A stretch of DNA of 64,000 nt from Onchidella celtica (taxonomy: Eukaryota > Mollusca > Gastropoda > Systellommatophora > Onchidiidae). This document shows positions 10,109 to 22,025 of this stretch, piece by piece. The stretch is taken from positions 60,514,125 to 60,578,124 of the forward strand of contig OZ007571.1 in NCBI GenBank assembly GCA_963931925.1, in the 5' to 3' direction. Made by a program: the position numbers and the translations under genes. The notes beneath the pieces are model-generated. The model was not told the origin of the DNA and did no database searches. It worked only from the letters and a program-made list of their open reading frames with translations. The number at the start of each line of letters is the position of its first letter. Within the stretch, counting starts at the first letter, position 1.

Positions 10109-11559
10109 ATGGTGAACAGCTGAGCAGCATTTGGATGTTCAACTAGGCACAAGCCTAGGAGTAAGTCAGCAGAGACCAAAGCAGATGATCTCACATTTCA
10201 TCGGTTTCCAAAAGAGCCAGTCCTTCATGAGAAATGCATCAGAGCTGTTAGAAGAAAAGATTTTACTCCTACAAATTTTTCATTTATTTGCAGTGATCAT
10301 TTCCTGCCATCTGATTATGATGAATATGGATTTCGTCGTATCCTAAATGACAGTGTTGTGCCATCTGTTTTCTCATTTCCTGAGGACCTGAAAAACATTA
10401 GACAGCTCCACGCCAAAATTTGTCAAGGAAAGCGAAGGATACCTGTCAGTGTCACCCAACAAATGAAGTGAATGAAGCTACAGATATTCAGACTGCTCCA
10501 TGCCAATCTTGTATCAGAAAAAATGTACCAAGGAAAGTAATAGATACCCGTCAGGTGACTAACAAAGTGGATAAGGTTACAGATACTGTGACTATTCCAC
10601 GCATACCTCGTAGCAGAAAAAGGGTACCAAGGAAATTTACAGATATTGTCCTGGGGACAAGGTGGTCTAGAAGCAAGGTGCTCGCCTCTCGTGCCAAGGG
10701 TCCTGGGTTCGAAACCCGGGCTGTGCAGGCATGCTGGAAATTTGGATTTTTCTCATATTTTTGTGTCCCTGATCCTATTGGGCGGGGGGGGGGGGGGGGG
10801 GGGGGAGGGGGGGTAGGATCGAGTACCTAGTCTTCTCGGATAAGGACGAAAAAATTCGGAGGGCCCGTGTGCACGTTAAAGATACCTTGGCAGTTGGAAA
10901 TTGTAAAGAGCATTCCAAACAGACCACTGCCCAGGCAAAATTAAATTAAAATTCATCCCTACCAGTCCCTCCCCCTCCCCCTCATCTCCCCCACCCCCAT
11001 ACAAAAAAAAAACAAAAAAAAACGCCGACCGGCACTGCACTGTGGCGACGACGTGCCTGCTCCAGTTATAACTGGGCTGCAATGGCACAAAGGCAAATTT
11101 CCCAAATGGGATTAAAGAGTTATACAAATACAAATACAAATACAAATACAAATATCTGTCACCTGACAAATGAAATGAATGAAGGTATTGATATCTATCA
11201 CCTGACCAATGAAGGGAGCAAAAGTACAGATCATAAATACCTGTCACGCGACAACTGAAGTTAAAGATACTTGTCATGTGACAAATGAAGTTAAAGATAC
11301 TTGTCACCTGACAAATGAAGTGAATGAGGGTACAGATATCTGTGGCAGGACAAACAAAGTGAATGATTCATTTGAAAATGACCAGACATACGTTTTAAAT
11401 GAAACCAGTGCCAAGGCAGTGAAACAAACAAAAACCATTGAGGACCTTGAACTACAAGTAAAATCTCTTCAGAGAAAACTCAAAGTGAAGCAGCAAGAAG
11501 TGAAGAAAGCTAAAAAGAAACAAAAAAGACTTAGTGATCTTTTAAAAAAATGTAAATAA
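10109..11559 (+). pseudogene. THAP-domain/coiled-coil protein gene, decayed, unit 1
   Basis: From the ATG at 10109 one frame reads MVNS, a TGA where the first zinc-binding Cys is expected, AAFGCSTRH, then FHRFPKEP, AVRRKDFTP and ICSDHF. These are the C2CH THAP zinc-finger landmarks (C...C, FP, C-x2-H) over about 75 codons, followed by VVPSVFSFP. THAP domains bind DNA and occur in transcription factors and P-element transposases. Then come CHLTNEV-type repeats, interrupted by a SINE at 10653-11154, and a Lys-rich coiled coil (about 11430-11556) ending in TAA. Compared with unit 2, a 1-base loss near 10400 shifts frame. The shared TGA and separate frameshifts mark it as a pseudogene. Confidence 0.8.
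10653..11154 (+). mobile_element. tRNA-derived SINE inside THAP repeats, copy 2
   Basis: The head is GGGGACAAGGTGGTCTAG with box B GGTTCGAAACC at 10706-10716. The body has TTCTCGGATAAGGACGAAAA, a long G-run, and a 3' tail of TACAAA repeats (11122-11153). The host words AGATATTGTC before and ATATCTGTC after may be target-site copies. Unit 2 lacks it at this place, so it inserted after the units separated or was lost there. Confidence 0.8.
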
Positions 11560-12714
11560 GTTTATAAATTACATATTCTTACCTTTGCTGACCTTATTTC
11601 ATCTTGTAAAATGTATTTTTAACAAAAATCTGAAAACGAATTAAAGAAAGAGATGGAGAGAGTGAGAAAGACAGAGGGGGGAAGGGGGTTGTCTTAATAC
11701 CTCTTTGACAAATGAAGTGAATGAAAGAGTACAGATACTTTTCATCAATTTTATTTGAATTACATGATATCCTTTTACTTTATACGTAGTGAACATTTCA
11801 GTATCCATATATATTACAATTACCATATTGCAATAGATCTGAGGTTGAGAGATTTGATGTTCAAAAGGTTTTCTGCTTTCCAGGAATATTTTCTCTGCTT
11901 CCAGTCAGACAACAGTCACCTCACTAAAATGTGCAATGTTATGATTAACAGTTCAGAATCTTGGAAAATGTTGAGCATTGTGTGGCTTTCTTTACATGCA
12001 AAATTCTATGCTTTGAAATTGTTTTATTATTCTATCCATTATATGTCAACAGTGAGACATTATTATATGAAATTACATGTACATGTATCAACACAGCATT
12101 GAAGCAACGACCAGTCCATTTGTATAAAACACACATTGATTTCCATTTTTTCCTCTCATTCCCACTGATAGTGCAAAGGTTACTAAGTGAACGACTCAGG
12201 AGGATTGGTATCCACTGTTGAACAGTTATAATGTCAGCAAGAAAAATGTTACTCACTACTTATCTATTAGTTAAGGTGAAATGATTTTATTGTGCATAAA
12301 TATTTTAATAAGTGTTTTACTCTGTAAAATATGCAGTCAGTTGCCTATTACTGGTCAGTCAAGTTCTTTTCTCATTTTGTAATTTACCTTAACTCACACT
12401 GGTATTATTAAACCACTGATTTGGAAATGGAATAACCAGGTGGAAAATCAGATCATTTCATTTTAGACTGGCATTTTCCTGTTTCTTCACATAATCACTG
12501 CTCTACACTAATGGCATATGTTATTTTTTGACATTTTTGAGATATTAAGAAAAAACTGTTTCTTTTCCTGTCATTTGGTAATTCATGCCATTATGGTTGT
12601 ATTTGATTATCAGATTTTTCTATTGGTGTATTTCTTTATCTATACTATTATCTGATAGCCCTCATGCTCAGGAATACAGTGAACAGTCAGTTGCCTTGTG
12701 GCATAAGTCTGACA
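11560..12714 (+). other. Downstream of THAP relic, shared with unit 2
   Basis: Collinear with 44040-45170. It contains one more CTTTGACAAATGAAGTGAATGA word of the THAP repeat at 11702. Another block (12171-12216) reads QRLLSERLRRIGIHC and is longer and open in unit 2 (44627-44733). No complete gene is visible. Confidence 0.5.
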
Positions 12715-14026
12715 AATGCCATAAGCATAGAGAGTGAGTTTTGTGAATTTGTCATGATTGTAAACCTGTTTAGTCCTGTTGTTGAGAATTTTCTTTTGTT
12801 TTCTTCTTTTCCTTTTTAATAAAGTCAGAAAAACTGAACTGCTGAATCGGAAACTGACTCTGTCCTCATCAAGGTTGCATGCTGACCAGGCCTGGATAGT
12901 ATATAAGCCATTGTTAAAAGGTGACCTAACTATGTGATATTCTGATCATAGTTTGACAGGTGAAGAATTAAAAGAATGGAACAGGGAAAAGCAATAATAA
13001 CTGACTAAACGAATGAAGTAAGTCAGAATTTTAAACACTGTTACTATCAACCACAAGGACATACATGTAGTTCACAATCAAACAAAGGTTTTCATAGCAC
13101 AGACATCAGTATATTAAAGATTTGTATTCTCTTTCATACTGATAATTCAAAATCAAAAGTGCATACAGCACAGTCTTTAGGTGATAATGCTTTGATGGCT
13201 TTATACTGATCTGCTTGCCAGCAGTATGTGAAAATATGTAGCATCAAGGTTTTGAGCTCTGTAGTAATTTTAAGCTCTGAAATGAGCTCATCCTGTATGC
13301 CCTGCAGCTCAATCTTCTCAAGATGTTTCTTGCCATTGGTGGACACGTAGTCCCATTTCTGCCATATTACAAAGCTGGCTATAATCGCAAAAATCTTGAC
13401 AGGTCTTCAATTAAAATTCGCTAGGCTGCCAGATACCCGAGTGTGGACAAATCCGAATATTCCAATTATTAATTAAAATAAAAATTGAATAATCTAGTGC
13501 TTTGATCTCTAAAGATTTAGGATAACATTGATCAATTTGGTGACAATGTAATTTGAAAAAAGGGCTTATTTGAAGGTATCGCTATTTTACCAAGAGCTTC
13601 AGTTTTGTTCTTTTATTAAAATAAGTATAACATATGCTGTGACTTGGAACCACTTTAAAAACTGTAGGCATGTTCTAGTGTATGGATTTAGTGTTCATTA
13701 AAGTTGTCTTTATACTTAACATCAGAATTATTTTTCTACATTTCCCATCCTCTCAGTTATCTCTTTTGTTTTTTGTCAGCGTTTTTGCTGTTGTTCCCCC
13801 TGAATTGTTGCTTGCAGATGCATCCATTGGCATAATTACACTATGTGAATGCACTTTGTAAGTTGCATGTTACTTGACTCCAGTTCAAGTGCACAAAGTA
13901 GCTTGCAAGTGGGAGTATTACAAACCATGTTCTCAACCCAATTTTGACCTTGGAGGCTGTACAATCTGTTGTTCTTTACAAAAAGAGCAAAAAACTCCCT
14001 TGCTTTATTTACAATGTCAATTCATA
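12715..14026 (+). other. Unit 1-only sequence, nothing recognised
   Basis: The block is missing from unit 2, which joins directly from the equivalent of 12714 to about 14495. No motif, long frame or terminal repeat was found apart from the fold-back element that follows. Confidence 0.5.
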
Positions 14027-14280
14027 TTGAGGGGTGCTTGTGCAAACACTGTAAATCGAAAATTTTCGAATTTTGTTTTTTTGCATATTATATTCTGTTT
14101 CACCTTGGTAAGTACTACATTTTGACTCAATGCAAATTCCATTATCAAATTACTTGATCTAATTATTGATGAGGATTTAAAGGTCGTAATAGACATTTGA
14201 TACTTCATATCAAACTTTCAAATCGCTCTCCTGTAAAGTTTACAAAACTGGCAATACGGTCTTTGCGTAGGCACCTTTTG
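14027..14280. mobile_element. Fold-back MITE-like element, unit 1
   Basis: The ends are imperfect inverted repeats: TTGAGGGGTGCTTGTGCAAA at the left and, at the right, GGTCTTTGCGTAGGCACC, whose complement is GGTGCCTACGCAAAGACC. About 70% of positions match over some 30 bp. A related element lies in the opposite orientation at 46427-46620. Boundaries are approximate and no target duplication is clear. Confidence 0.5.
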
Positions 14281-14481
14281 ATGATAAAGTTATACAATTA
14301 AGAGCATTTTTGCAAAACTTGGTTTGTCCACTTTCGATAAAATTTGAATTGGCACTAATTCAAGTAATATATAATACAAGTGGAAGTCCATTACTTCCTC
14401 TCTTGATTCTTCCAATTTGTCAGAGCAGCTTGCTTCTTACCTTAAGAGAACTGTAAACTTGAGACATGTTTGTTGTTTCAG

Positions 14482-14674
14482 TGGAGGGATCTACAGCTTT
14501 TCCAAACACTGCCCAGTCTACCACGCCCAATGTTGTCTTTCTATCATGCAGTCCTACTGGAACAAAATGTCTCTCCCTTAGCAAAAAAGTGGTTATGTGG
14601 ATTGTCTTACTGTCTTGGTCCCACTGAGCCCTGTGTTAACAATGGCTGAAAATGGCCATCTTTTAATAAAATGA
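14482..14674 (+). pseudogene. Conserved unrecognised terminal exon, broken in unit 1
   Basis: After TTTGTTGTTTCAG a frame reads FSKHCPVYHAQCC...QSYWNKMSLP, has TAG at 14579-14581 where unit 2 has TAT, and continues aligned as QKSGYVD...AENGHLL to TGA. The unit 2 copy (45171-45353) is open throughout. I do not recognise the family. Differences fall at many codons, including amino-acid changes, so constraint in unit 1 has been lost. Confidence 0.45.
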
Positions 14675-15960
14675 CAACTTTTGATACATGAAAAACATGT
14701 AATTATTTAAAACAAAATTTGAGTGTAATATCATTCAGTTTAATCCTTACTTGAAAGAATTACAATAATCTAAAATAACAATGTACATAATCACCTTTGG
14801 AAATTACAGCTATGCTTATTTTCTGCGATCGTCTCACATGGAAACAATGCACTCAAAAGTGGTCTTGCCCATTTTGCTTTGACTAAACGAGGGACTAGTA
14901 GACCTGGCCTTTTTGTTTATTCTAATTTTTTTTAGATCTTTATACTGGTTAATTTTCATAGTTATGTTTGGATATAATGTACATACAGCCTACCCTGAAA
15001 ATAGCAATTCCAACACCATTGTATTGTTTGTCATTTATTTAAGGGTTGGCACTTGTTCCTGAGAGTGGACGTAAATTACATTGTTATTTTATGTCAATCA
15101 CATTTGAATTTGTGTAAATTGCATATGCGTATTAATTATTACATTATATTGTTGTAGGACTTGTGAAGGGCTTGTGTCCAGTTTCCTGTAACTTGAATAA
15201 ACTGTATATTATGGTGGAATATATTTTGGGGATTAATTTTTGCTATGGTATGTGTGTCAGGCATTGATATGTTCTATTCCCCCATCCACTTCCTTTTTGG
15301 CTCACTGCTAACTTTTCTTCATCTTCATATTCCTTCACTAATCATGAGCTTTGTCTTTTATCTGTCAGTAATCTCATCACAAATTTCTTCTTCCTTCCTT
15401 CACCATGTTTTCATCACCTCTTTCCCTCCATCCCTCTCTGTGTTTTTAAATCATCCTTTTTCCAAGTCTGATTGTCAGTGTCACACTCCATCTTTTTCTA
15501 CCACCTGCATCCTCTCCCTTGTCTTCTCTGTCCCATTTTTCAGTCTTTGCCTGTCACCTCTATATAATATTGCATTTTCTTTCTAAATCTCTTCTCTTTC
15601 AACAGTCTTCCCTCTTCGTGACTTTCAGTTTCACCCTTTTCTCTTCCTTCTTCTGTCTAAGGGTAATGAGAGTTTGTACTTGTGCAATGTCCCTTTAGTC
15701 ATGTCCTGGGGAGGTTTGGGGGGGGGGGGGGTATAATTTTTATATTGTGAACAAATCATGAGAAACTTGAATGTTAATTAGATCTAGTAATCATTAAAAA
15801 AAACAAGAACACAAACTTTTGGGATTCTGGGAAGTTTTTCCAGCACATAGATACAGGTACATTATATATTACGGTGCATACTGTGCCAGTTTCAAGACAA
15901 GAAAAAAGAGTATGAATAAAGGAATGAATTAATAAAAAAAAAATGAAAATGATATAAATA
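14675..15960 (+). other. Non-coding, mostly shared with unit 2
   Basis: Collinear with 45354-46395. It contains a C/T-rich stretch (15280-15660) that gives long Ser/Phe/Leu frames through composition only, and a G-run at 15718-15731. No gene is seen. Confidence 0.5.
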
Positions 15961-16520
15961 CAGTAGTCTCCGTCTAAGAACTCGCCGCCTTAGAACCCGA
16001 TCCGCCTTAGAACCCGCTGTTGCCGCGAAACCGAATTTTTTCACTATAATTTACATGCGTAAGAACCCGCTCTGAAACGAAAAATCCGCCTAAGAACCCG
16101 GCATTTGACCGTGAGACAAGCACACTTTTACGTAAAATGTCCATATTAAACGCAAAATTCTCTTTCAAGTTGACGGAATAGAACAAAGTCACAGAGTACA
16201 GTGAAAAAGAACAGGTGGAGGGAAGGTAGGGGGAGGCGAATCGTACAAAGGGTGGAGCCCAGTTACGTCTTTCGTGTGCAAGCAGGCCACTCCTAGACTA
16301 AATTAGCATAGTCATTACCTAACATCTATTGTTGTCTGACTCGAGGGGCAGAATTTTATACGTAATTGACCACGCGCTTGGTTTGCATGGCACATGTACT
16401 TGTACTGAGGGCTGTATGTGGTTATTACACATGGTATCACTGGGCCTCGTGTTGTATCCGCCTAAGAGCCCGGTCCGCCTAAGAACCCGCTTTTTCTGTC
16501 TTCTTAGGCGGAGACTACTG
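15961..16520. mobile_element. Pogo-like MITE, 560 bp
   Basis: Terminal inverted repeats CAGTAGTCTCCGTCTAAGAA and its complement TTCTTAGGCGGAGACTACTG are flanked by TA on both sides (15959-15960, 16521-16522). The CAGT start and TA target fit the pogo/Tigger group of Tc1/mariner. Inside, a CGCCTAAGAACCCG-type word is repeated several times near both ends. There is no transposase frame. Relatives lie at 24864-25668 and 55110-55908. Confidence 0.8.
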
Positions 16521-18339
16521 TATTACGATGAAGAAACTGACAGTAAGACCAAGGCCTACATGTCTATCTAGTAGGCCTTGAGTAAGACTGATAATAATGA
16601 TCTGGCAGAGCAACTGTGACATGTAATGTGTAGTTGGGGAAAGGGGGAGGGGGTGAAGGTGGGAAGGGACAAGAGAAATCTGAGTATAGTATCGTCAATA
16701 CAGTTTCCAAGTGGCCTGTGTTCATTTTGTGCAAAAATCGAGTTAGTTTCTGCCATCATTGGACTACAGTTGACATCTGGTAGGGCCTGTTAAATACACC
16801 ACCTATTAATTTCTCGTCTATACACTGTCTATGAGTAGGCGAAAATACTCAGCATTTCTATATTATTAACTATATTCAGAAGAGATCAAACTTTGAAGTC
16901 AAATTTCTCACAAGTGGAGAATGTACAAGTTGTATACTAGGATTACGATAATCAGTGACTAGAATAAGTCGAAGAGATGAAAATAAAAGACAGAATGGAT
17001 GGGAGGAAATTTGAATGAATAAGGCTATGCTTAAATTTAGCTGAGCAATCTAAACACTGTATGTATCCAAGAAATTAGGAAGACGAGAAAACTAGACATT
17101 GTTAATTTACTCATTCGTGGTGCATGTAAAGTTTAAATTTGATCATTTAAAATGGACACAAAAACATAATGCAAATCAGTACAGTAGTGAAACATACATA
17201 TATAATGAATAAAATGAAGTACAATGAAATAATAATTCATGCATATTTTGTTTTAATGCATGGTATAATCCTTTCTCGTCATCTTGTGCAGGCAAAGTTG
17301 TGAAGAAACATATTGTTTCCAGATGCTAGGAAGAGACACATTATATGTAATAGTAATTAAGAAAAAATAATAATACGAAATAAATAAAATAAATGATTGA
17401 TTTTGAAAGGTTGTTGCTAAGGGACCGTAGTCTACCCAGAGAGTAACCCTGAGGAAATCCGACCTGTAGGATTGACCTCAAGTTTTGCAGGTAGGAATGC
17501 CGACGTTTGATGTAGGAAGCCCCACCCCTATAAAGGTAATCTTACCAAATCTACGTCGGATTGGCGTAAGGTGGCTGGCTAGGTATTATAAAGCCGAACA
17601 GAGAAAACACTGAGTTGTGCTCACTGCCCACCTGTAGCTTATGATGTAAAATACTGCTGTTCCCTAACAACATCCATGCTGAACATTTTTCCTTACACAG
17701 TAAAGTTCAAGTTGAATGGACAGAAACAGGGTGGCAGGTGGGACCAAAAAATATGCTTTAAACTGCATTTAGTCTGCAGTCTCAGGCAGGACAATGTACA
17801 AGGTTACAAGAGTCAAACGTGAGGTGGGGGGGGGGGGTAGGGGGGGGGAATAGGCAATCGATCGTGGCGAGTTAATAGTCTGTGTATTTTATTTAAAAAA
17901 AAAAAAAACATAACTTGATTTTTATCTTCACTTGACTTTTTCTTTTCGCTTCACAATTTGTTTCCGACGTCATGGAAATGTACTGCTGCGCTCTGTGGGA
18001 GTAGGTGAGTATATAATTATGATTTAAAAATAAAGAGAGATCGCAACACACTCAGGTAGAGCATTGGGAAAGAGTGAGCGTCTTCTTGATCACCAACATC
18101 AAAGCTAATTTAATTCAGTCCCTCACACATTTCTCAACCACTCGTGCATTATTCTGCACACTCGTTGATAGCCTACTTTATTCACCGGTACTCAAGAACA
18201 CACTCACATTGCATTGGCTGTATTATTAAAATTAAGTTTGTAACCAACGGTGTGAGTCACGGTTTTTCCAGTGAAATGGTGTTGAAAACGTTATCGCCTC
18301 ATGCTATCCCGTCATACTTTTTTTTTTTTAATTCTTCAG
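16521..18339 (+). other. Non-coding, mostly shared with unit 2
   Basis: Collinear with about 46700-48504 from 16830 onward. It contains an R1 copy (17427-17580), an R2 copy (17592-17675) and a G-rich run (17822-17850). Unit 2 carries an hAT-like insertion near the position equivalent to 17770. No gene is recognised. Confidence 0.5.
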
Positions 18340-18432
18340 AACCACGGAAAGGGTCAGTTTTGTGAGTGCAGTGATGTTTTTGATTCTATAAAAGCTAAAC
18401 TTGTTTCAGTGACAGACGAATTATGGTTAAAG
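18340..18432 (+). CDS. Conserved short exon with FCEC motif, unit 1
   Basis: A T-rich tract ending TTCTTCAG is followed by 31 open codons (NHGKGQFCECSDVFDSI..., ending VSVTDEL plus four residues). In unit 2 (48505-48588) the frame is the same but three codons shorter, an in-frame deletion of 9 bases. The 3' border is GTATGG in unit 2 and GCACGT here. I do not recognise the domain; Cys-x-Cys could belong to an EGF-like module, but there is too little sequence to say. Confidence 0.35.
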
Positions 18433-18681
18433 GCACGTCCAGTGTGTTTTTCAAGGAGTTCTACTACATGGATGTGCACTACACGCGCCTTACGCAACCC
18501 TTTCCAGCAGTAAGGAAAGCCTATGAAGCAGTGGAGATTTTAAAGCTTTAGTTGCAGTCAATAGTGGTGTTTTTGTCTGCACAGCATGACATGGTGAGCT
18601 TTTAGGGATTGATGGCAGGTAGGGCTGTTTATTTGATCATAAGATTTAGTACATTTTTTTGTTTTGTTAATGAAAACTTGG

Positions 18682-18687
<6 letters not shown>

Positions 18688-18746
<59 letters not shown>
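18688..18746 (+). repeat. CT microsatellite
   Basis: A nearly pure CT array; the unit 2 counterpart at 48822-48872 is shorter and interrupted by C-runs. Ser/Leu and Arg/Glu frames across it are artefacts. Confidence 0.95.
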
Positions 18747-18747
<1 letters not shown>

Positions 18748-20303
18748 GCGGAAAGGGGAGGGGGTGTCTAGGGTTAAGCTTAATGAACGCGAATCTTTTC
18801 AAAATCAATTTCGACAACCTGCCACCTTATACTGGAACTGACCAAACATTAAAGAGCTCTGGGAGCTCCTTTGAGACGTTTATTTTACACTGTCATTTTG
18901 AAAGGCTTTAGCCTATTATGTTGTAACTTGTGCACAGTTCATCTGTAGGACCAGACAAAAAAAAAATTATGTCAGCATTAAGAAAACCCTACTGGATTTT
19001 CAACACCGTTGACATACCACTCATCTGCTAAGGTCAAATTTAATTTACGTAACAGAATAAATTACGATACACTGAAAAGTATAAAAGAAAAAAGAATTGT
19101 CTCGTTAATTTTAACTGTATTAAAAACATTATCAATAGGTTGAGTGTTAATTTGTATTTCACTATTTTGATAAAAATACAGATCAAATAAGACGCTAAAA
19201 CGAAATCAAAACCATGCATACTGTAAAATGATTGTGGGTCATCTATATCTAATACATGTGCCATTGTCCGCTTTTCATCAATGTGACGGATTTGACAGTA
19301 ACCTGAACTAGAGAGAAAAGATCTATATGTATTAGATTTTGAGACAAGGTAAGCGTTACTGACGAAAATGGTTCAATGGTTAAATATTTTCTGGCACCGG
19401 CTGATTATCTCATCACTACTTGAAAGTACCTGGCTCTTCTTTATTTTAATTTTAGATAAGGCTGACGAATGGAGAACAGATCTCCAGCGTTTTTACACTT
19501 CCTTTTGTGATGGCCAACTGGCAAAGGATGATGTTGGCTCGATTTAATCTCTGGTAAAGTTCACCATATTTATGGCTTATATAATTGATATATTTATGTA
19601 ACGTGTATAACTGATAAAGGGAAGGAATCCGAGAAAATAGCAATATTTGAAGAGAAAAGCCATTAACTCCCTTTTATTAACCCCCCCCCCCCCCAAATAT
19701 ACTTACTTGTTCTCTTCTGTTTTATCTAATTCTGTTACATTCTGAAGCCTAGTAAAATGTTTGTACCGCACAACGATAAATAAAAAATAGGGCACAACAA
19801 GCACAGATGGAGCTCCTTCAGAAAACTAACAAATCTAACATTGTTGACGTTGTCTCCTCGCAGCTGGTAACCCTGTGGAAATCTGACACTTAGGAATAAT
19901 GTCAAGTTCACACATTGGAGTGTCATTGTTCCTATGTTCCTGTGTAGATCCCCTGGTTATGACATTGCGCTGACATCAGTCTGATGTAGGGAATCCATTC
20001 TTATGGTAAGCTTGATTTTCAGTAGGATCGAGGTCTAGATTTCCTGATGAGTTCCTGATGTCTTTAACTCTTACAATTTTTTGCAAACTGCCTCAATATT
20101 TCTTTTTGTTTCTGGTTAAAAGAGTAAGCAGTAGGGGCAGCGATTGGTAACAGGGATAAAGACAGATTAGAAATTGGTTTAGGGTTAGCTTTAAAGATTG
20201 ACTGGGTGATCCAGAACATTTCCCGTTCTAATTATTTTGATGCTGTGATGGCAGTGTAGTTGTTTTAAAAAAATGCATAGTAAATTAAAAGCTTCAGATT
20301 GTC
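18747..20303 (+). other. Non-coding, shared with unit 2
   Basis: Collinear with 48873-50440. It includes an R1 copy at 19855-20010 and a C-run at 19681-19694. No coding signal is seen. Confidence 0.5.
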
Positions 20304-21225
20304 ATGATGTAAGTGTAAGTGATCAAAGTATTTTGAATCATTTATGTTCTAGTTTGTAATGTGGTCAAGTAACCTTAACTTTTTATTTTGTTAAAAGACC
20401 CATTAAATAGTGTAATTTGATGCCATCTTTACCAAACATTTTCAAGTGTAGTTTTTAGAATAGTTTACAACATATCCTTTGTGTGGTGTTTAATAAAATA
20501 GTTAGCATCTTTTGCAAACTAGAACAAAGTCTGAATATCGCTTGTGGGTGTTCCTTAAGAAAGGGGAATAGCCTATATTTCATCTCTTTGAATCTTTGCG
20601 CACAATTTCTATGACGCTTGCATACATGAATTCTCACGTGTAGATAGCATGCATCTTATTTAATGCACAGTTTTAATTTCTGATTGATTAAGAAAATAAC
20701 ATTCTTTTACAAGGCTTTGAAAAGATGAACTCATGCGGCTCACTCGACCATATGGTGCCAGGTTTCACTAATGTTCACAAATGATATGTGATAAATGCAG
20801 TAGATCACCTTTCCTTCATGTAAGTGATCAAAGTATTTTGAATCATTTCATGTTCTAGTTTCTACAGGGGTCAAGTAACATTAACTCTTTATATTGATGC
20901 CAACTGGACAATACATTTTCAAGTGTAGTTCTTAGAATGTTTTACAACATATTCTTTATCCACCTGCACCAGAAAAAAGAGTATCGGTCGTTGTTTGGTA
21001 GGTGTTTACTAAAATAATTAGCATCATTTGGCCAAACTGGAACAAAGCATAGTCCCATCTGGTGGTCGCTTGTGTCTGTATTGTAAGAAAACGGAATGGA
21101 TCTTCGCATGGAAGTCTTATGAAGCTTACACATATAAATTCACATATGTAGATAGCTTGTGTTTTATTTAATGCCCACTTTTAATTTCTGGTTGATTGAA
21201 CTAATAACATTCTGTTTCAAGGCAG
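20304..21225 (+). repeat. Degenerate tandem duplication, about 515-bp period
   Basis: AAGTGATCAAAGTATTTTGA, TTTTCAAGTGTAGTT, TTACAACATAT and TTTTAATTTCTG occur at about 20310-20690 and again at 20822-21190 in the same order. Unit 2 has both copies (50455-50830 and 51640-52040) separated by an RTE insertion. A weaker third relative lies at about 42895-43060. Confidence 0.7.
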
Positions 21226-22025
21226 CCCACCCAGCCAAATGAGGCCTGGTTTCTGGATGGAAACACTGGATCTGGCAGTGCATTTCGCTTTTTCATAGTA
21301 CAGCTGAAAAAAGTTGGAATTTTTTTAAGGCACCTAGCCAGACAAGGATATCCTCATTCATTGAGTCAGCACATATCAGTTACTGTATGCATGAACTTGT
21401 TTTGCATCATGTTTTGCATCATGGCACAGGCTTAATAGAGTATACGGCCACCTACGTGTAAAACTCAAATTTGGTCGGTATGCATGGACAAAATTTACAC
21501 CTACCCCTTCCTATGCATCAATTGCCACTTACCGCTGCAACAAAAATTGTCATTACACATGCACAAAACTTGCGTTGGCCAATCCCAGCCACTTGACACT
21601 GTGACAAATTCAATCACACCTACGCAGAAATGATGTAAGCAAAGTGGAGGCTGCTGACTGTGAGGCGAATAGTGCAGACACTTTGGCATTTGTTGTAGCG
21701 TGTTCTTGCTGTTTATCATCTCATGGTTTGAAATGGAGCAAACAAAGAAAGTAACTAATATTTTATCCCACAATATTATCATTTTGGGAAGTGGAGACTT
21801 TTTTTGTTTAAGTTAAAATTGATGAGGAAAATTTCTTTTTTCCTCTCTTCCATACTTCTTGAAAACATTAAATCCACGTTGGGGACAACATCAGCGATGG
21901 ATTTTGAAGTTTCATTTTCATTAGTAACAGAATGTTGCAACTTTGCTAATTAGAATTATAACCCTCAATCAAATAAGGATAGCAGAGTTGACACGGAGCG
22001 GGAAAAATTAAATGTTTCTCTTAAC
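21226..22025 (+). other. Non-coding, shared with unit 2
   Basis: Collinear with about 52060-52870. No feature was recognised apart from AT-rich stretches. Confidence 0.45.

Noticed and set aside
16007..16192. Sixty-codon minus-strand ORF repeated at 24893 and 55139.
   Set aside because: It lies in the MITE's end region, starts in repeated sub-terminal words and is conserved only because the element is repeated; no transposase motif.
18609..18911. 100-codon ORF with a poly-Ser/Leu centre.
   Set aside because: Produced by the CT microsatellite at 18688-18746; not kept in unit 2.
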